The notes under the pieces are model-generated. The model was not told the origin of the DNA and searched no databases. It worked only from the letters and a program-made list of their open reading frames with translations. Of a stretch of DNA of 32,389 bases, positions 30,242 to 32,389 are shown piece by piece. How positions within the stretch are numbered: the first letter of the stretch is position 1; every line of letters begins with the position of its first letter. Where the stretch lies: assembly GCA_031385545.1 (NCBI GenBank), contig JANNBN010000087.1, positions 1 through 32,389 of the forward strand. The letters are read 5' to 3'. Both the position numbers and the translations under genes were made by a program. This DNA comes from JANNBN01 sp031385545. GTDB taxonomy: Bacteria; Actinomycetota; Acidimicrobiia; Acidimicrobiales; JANYDT01.

Positions 30242-31002
30242 CAGAGGCGTCCCGACGCAATAACCCGAGCGAGAAACTCTGCGGTACCTGTTTCCGTGGG
30301 TGCGTTGAAGATCTGCTCGGGAGGACCCTGTTCGTGAATGCGGCCATCTCGCAGGAAGCAGACCACGTCCGAGATTTCGCGCGCAAAGCCCATTTCGTGG
30401 GTTGCCAACACCATGGTCATCCCTGCCGAGCGCACCTCGCGAATGACGTTCAGCACTTCGCCGACGAGCACGGGATCGAGCGCTGCTGTCACCTCGTCGA
30501 GCAACATCAGTTCAGGTGCCATGGCCAGTGCCCGGACGATGGCGACACGTTGCTGCTGACCTCCGGACAGTTGATCTGGATACGCACCAGCTTTCTCAGC
30601 GAGACCGAAACGGCCGAGCAACTCCTTCGCATCTGCCTCGGCTTCCGTTCGGGCCGTACCAAGCACCTTGCGCGGGGCGTGAGTCACGTTGCGCAGCACG
30701 GTCATGTGCGGGAACAGGTTGTAGCTCTGGAAGACCATCCCGATGCGGCGGCGGATGGGGTCCACAGCCAGCCCAGGTTCGGAAATATCGGTACCGTCCA
30801 GCAGGATCTTGCCTTCGTTGATCGACTCCAACAGGTTCACACAGCGAAGCAGCGTGCTCTTGCCCGAGCCCGACGCACCGATAAGGCTCACCACCTGATG
30901 TGTGCCCACGTCCAGGCTGACGTCGTCGAGCACCTTGCGCAGAGCGAACGACTTTTCGACGTTGAGCAATGAGAGCTTGGGAATCGTTGCACCGTCGTTC
31001 AC
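30241..31002 (-). CDS. Polar amino-acid ABC transporter ATP-binding protein
   Basis: This 253-aa ABC ATPase resembles the GlnQ/HisP group. Walker A is GASGSGKST (42-50), the Q-loop FQSYNLFPHMTVL, the signature LSGGQQQRVAIVRALA (from 145), Walker B LMLLDEVTAALDP (166 onward) and the switch His202. The family usually reads DEPTSALDP; here Pro is Val, a minor change. Coupled by 4-bp and 1-bp overlaps to the permease upstream and the GNAT gene downstream. It powers uptake of an amino acid or related solute at the inner face of the membrane. Confidence 0.96.
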   Translation of the reverse strand: MNDGATIPKLSLLNVEKSFALRKVLDDVSLDVGTHQVVSLIGASGSGKSTLLRCVNLLESINEGKILLDGTDISEPGLAVDPIRRRIGMVFQSYNLFPHMTVLRNVTHAPRKVLGTARTEAEADAKELLGRFGLAEKAGAYPDQLSGGQQQRVAIVRALAMAPELMLLDEVTAALDPVLVGEVLNVIREVRSAGMTMVLATHEMGFAREISDVVCFLRDGRIHEQGPPEQIFNAPTETGTAEFLARVIASGRL

Positions 31003-31880
31003 CGGACTGCCGTCGAGCCTGTCATACGCCGTTCCCGTGCAAGCAGGAAGTCGGTCAGGACGGTAAGCGGAATCGATACCAGGAGGAACAACACTGCCGC
31101 AGCAACATACGGTGTGAAGTTGAAGGTCTTGTCCTTCAGAATCGTGGCGCGCCGTAGTGCCTCGACCGTGCCGATGACACTGACCAGTGCGACATCCTTC
31201 TGCAGCGACACCAGGTCGTTCATCAGCGGCGGGACCACCCGTCGGACCGCCTGCGGCACGATGATGCCCAGCATCGTCTGGCGCGACGTGAGGCCCAACG
31301 ACCGAGCCGCGGCGCGTTGACTTTCATGAACGCTCTCGATACCCGCCCTGAACACTTCGGCTACATAGGCCGAGTAACAGACCACGAGCGCAACACTGCC
31401 CCACACGATGCCCTTCGTATACCATGCGCGCTTTTGAAACAGCCCTGGAACACCGAAACCGATCAGCGTGATCCACAGGATTACCGGGACGCCCCTGACG
31501 ACGTTGGTGTAGGTCGCTGCGAACAGGCGAACCGGGAACAGCGCCGGCGAGCGGACGTTGCGCGCCATCGCAACAAGCATCCCCAGGACAAGGATGCAGG
31601 GCGCGCAGATCACAAAGATCTTGAGGTTGAGCAGGAAAGGGCTCCAGAGCTGAGGGAGCGAATCTCGGAAAACCGACCAGCTGAAGAAGCTCTGTTGCAC
31701 GCGATCCCAGCCCGGTGTGAGGGGAATCAGGACGGCGAGTGCTGCGACACTGAGCACCGTACTCACCGATGCGATCAGCGTGCTGCGCCTTCGTTGTGCG
31801 CGTTCGTATCTGCCGCGTCGGCCGAGTGAGCCCGCCCCGTGTGCAGCATCGGGCTCGTCTCGGCCGGGGGCGTCTGGCAT
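30999..31880 (-). CDS. Polar amino-acid ABC transporter permease
   Basis: The 293-aa membrane protein of the HisMQ type has a charged N-terminal tail of about 33 residues and then about five or six membrane helices (SVSTVLSVAALAVLIPL; FVICAPCILVLGMLVAM; VPVILWITLIGFGVPGLF; GIVWGSVALVVCYSAYVA; TPYVAAAVLFLLVSIPLTVL). The conserved EAA-like loop is GIESVHESQRAAARSLGLTS. It starts at the ATG at 31880, ten bases after the binding-protein stop, and overlaps the ATPase start by 4 bp (ATGA). Only one permease gene is present, so it may act as a homodimer. Confidence 0.95.
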   Translation of the reverse strand: MPDAPGRDEPDAAHGAGSLGRRGRYERAQRRRSTLIASVSTVLSVAALAVLIPLTPGWDRVQQSFFSWSVFRDSLPQLWSPFLLNLKIFVICAPCILVLGMLVAMARNVRSPALFPVRLFAATYTNVVRGVPVILWITLIGFGVPGLFQKRAWYTKGIVWGSVALVVCYSAYVAEVFRAGIESVHESQRAAARSLGLTSRQTMLGIIVPQAVRRVVPPLMNDLVSLQKDVALVSVIGTVEALRRATILKDKTFNFTPYVAAAVLFLLVSIPLTVLTDFLLARERRMTGSTAVR

Positions 31881-31889
31881 CGGGAAACG

Positions 31890-32389
31890 TCAGCCGGCGA
31901 TGACGGGCGCGCTGGTGTATTCCGACATCCACTTGGCCGTGATCGTGTCGAGCTCCCCGCTGGACTTGAGCGCTCCGAGCGCGAGATTCACACATTCCGT
32001 AAGCGCGCTTCCTTTGGCAAGGAGGAGTCCGAACTCGTCGGTACCACTGCCCGCAATCTGACCGAACACCTTGGTTCCTTCGATCTCGACAGCAGTGATG
32101 TACAGCGCCGTGGGCAGATCCGCAACGATCGCGTCGACCTGCTTGGACTCCAAAGCCACCTTGGCAGCAGCGTTGTCGTTGAACACCTGAACGGTCGATT
32201 CCGGCTTGATGGTCTCTTCGGCGTAGGTGAGGCTGGTGGTTCCGGCAGCAACACCGATCTTCAGCTTCTGGAGGTCAGCCACCGACTTCACACCTGCCGC
32301 AGCCGAGTCAGCCAGGCCGAATACCGCCTGCGGTGCGCTGTAGTAGCCCTGGGAGAAGTCAACCGCAGCTTTGCGTTCCTCGGTGATGG
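31890..32389 (-). CDS. Amino-acid ABC transporter substrate-binding protein, 5'-truncated by window edge
   Basis: The frame is open to the right edge, so the N-terminus and signal are outside the window; an internal ATG at 32291 is not the start. The visible 165 residues are the second half of a type-3 periplasmic-binding-protein domain: ITEERKAAVDFSQGYY, then VADLQKLKIGVAAGTTSLTY, AAKVALESKQVDAIVADLP and DTITAKWMSEY. In actinobacteria such proteins are lipoproteins or secreted. It is the first gene of the operon with permease, ATPase and acetyltransferase. The ligand cannot be specified; polar amino acids are typical for this family. Confidence 0.95.
   Translation of the reverse strand, partial: ITEERKAAVDFSQGYYSAPQAVFGLADSAAAGVKSVADLQKLKIGVAAGTTSLTYAEETIKPESTVQVFNDNAAAKVALESKQVDAIVADLPTALYITAVEIEGTKVFGQIAGSGTDEFGLLLAKGSALTECVNLALGALKSSGELDTITAKWMSEYTSAPVIAG

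Overview
The window is a GC-rich chromosomal segment from a high-GC Gram-positive bacterium, most likely an uncultured actinobacterium. An Ilumatobacter-like member of the Acidimicrobiia would fit, but that placement is a guess from gene style: a cyclase/ATPase/TPR regulator, a Baeyer-Villiger-type monooxygenase, SipW-like signal peptides and many GTG starts or overlapping starts. No rRNA, tRNA, CRISPR array, insertion sequence or integrase was recognised.

Region 1 (1-4100) is a worn accessory zone. It holds the 3' end of an unrecognised gene, a small antibiotic-biosynthesis-monooxygenase-like protein, a multiply frameshifted cysteine synthase pseudogene, the C-terminal end of an AraC-type regulator, a hotdog thioesterase, a VapBC-type toxin-antitoxin pair and a VOC-family protein. 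About 490 bp without a recognisable gene follow, including a G-tract repeat.

Region 2 (4556-12516) is a cell-surface locus. Four minus-strand genes encode exported proteins: a 151-aa SipW-type/TasA-like protein, a 472-aa Ig-like protein, a second small SipW-type protein and a 1329-aa protein with about nine Ig-like repeats. The last three genes are joined by ATGA stop/start overlaps. Three of the four share a roughly 100-residue two-cysteine domain. A divergent gene encodes a His-rich YHYH-domain protein with a probable Tat signal.

Region 3 (12527-20468) holds a response-regulator remnant, a GNAT acetyltransferase that ends inside that remnant, a class B flavin monooxygenase, an unrecognised secreted protein, and a 1324-aa signalling protein with two zinc ribbons, two cyclase domains, an AAA ATPase and a helical repeat tail.

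Region 4 (20554-25232) is the most interesting part: a compact RiPP-like locus built from lasso-peptide components but with no lasso cyclase in the window. A 42-aa peptide has a nearly canonical lasso leader but only 6-7 residues after the leader threonine. It is divergent from a membrane-anchored cytochrome P450 followed by a B2-type (transglutaminase-like) leader peptidase. Converging on these are an acyl-CoA dehydrogenase, a PqqD-like recognition element (B1/RRE) and an HPr-kinase-like protein.

Region 5 (25316-32389) has an HNH-nuclease-like protein, a membrane-anchored Mrr-like nuclease, phosphoenolpyruvate carboxylase, a GNAT acetyltransferase and a polar amino-acid ABC transporter operon (binding protein cut by the window edge, permease, ATPase).
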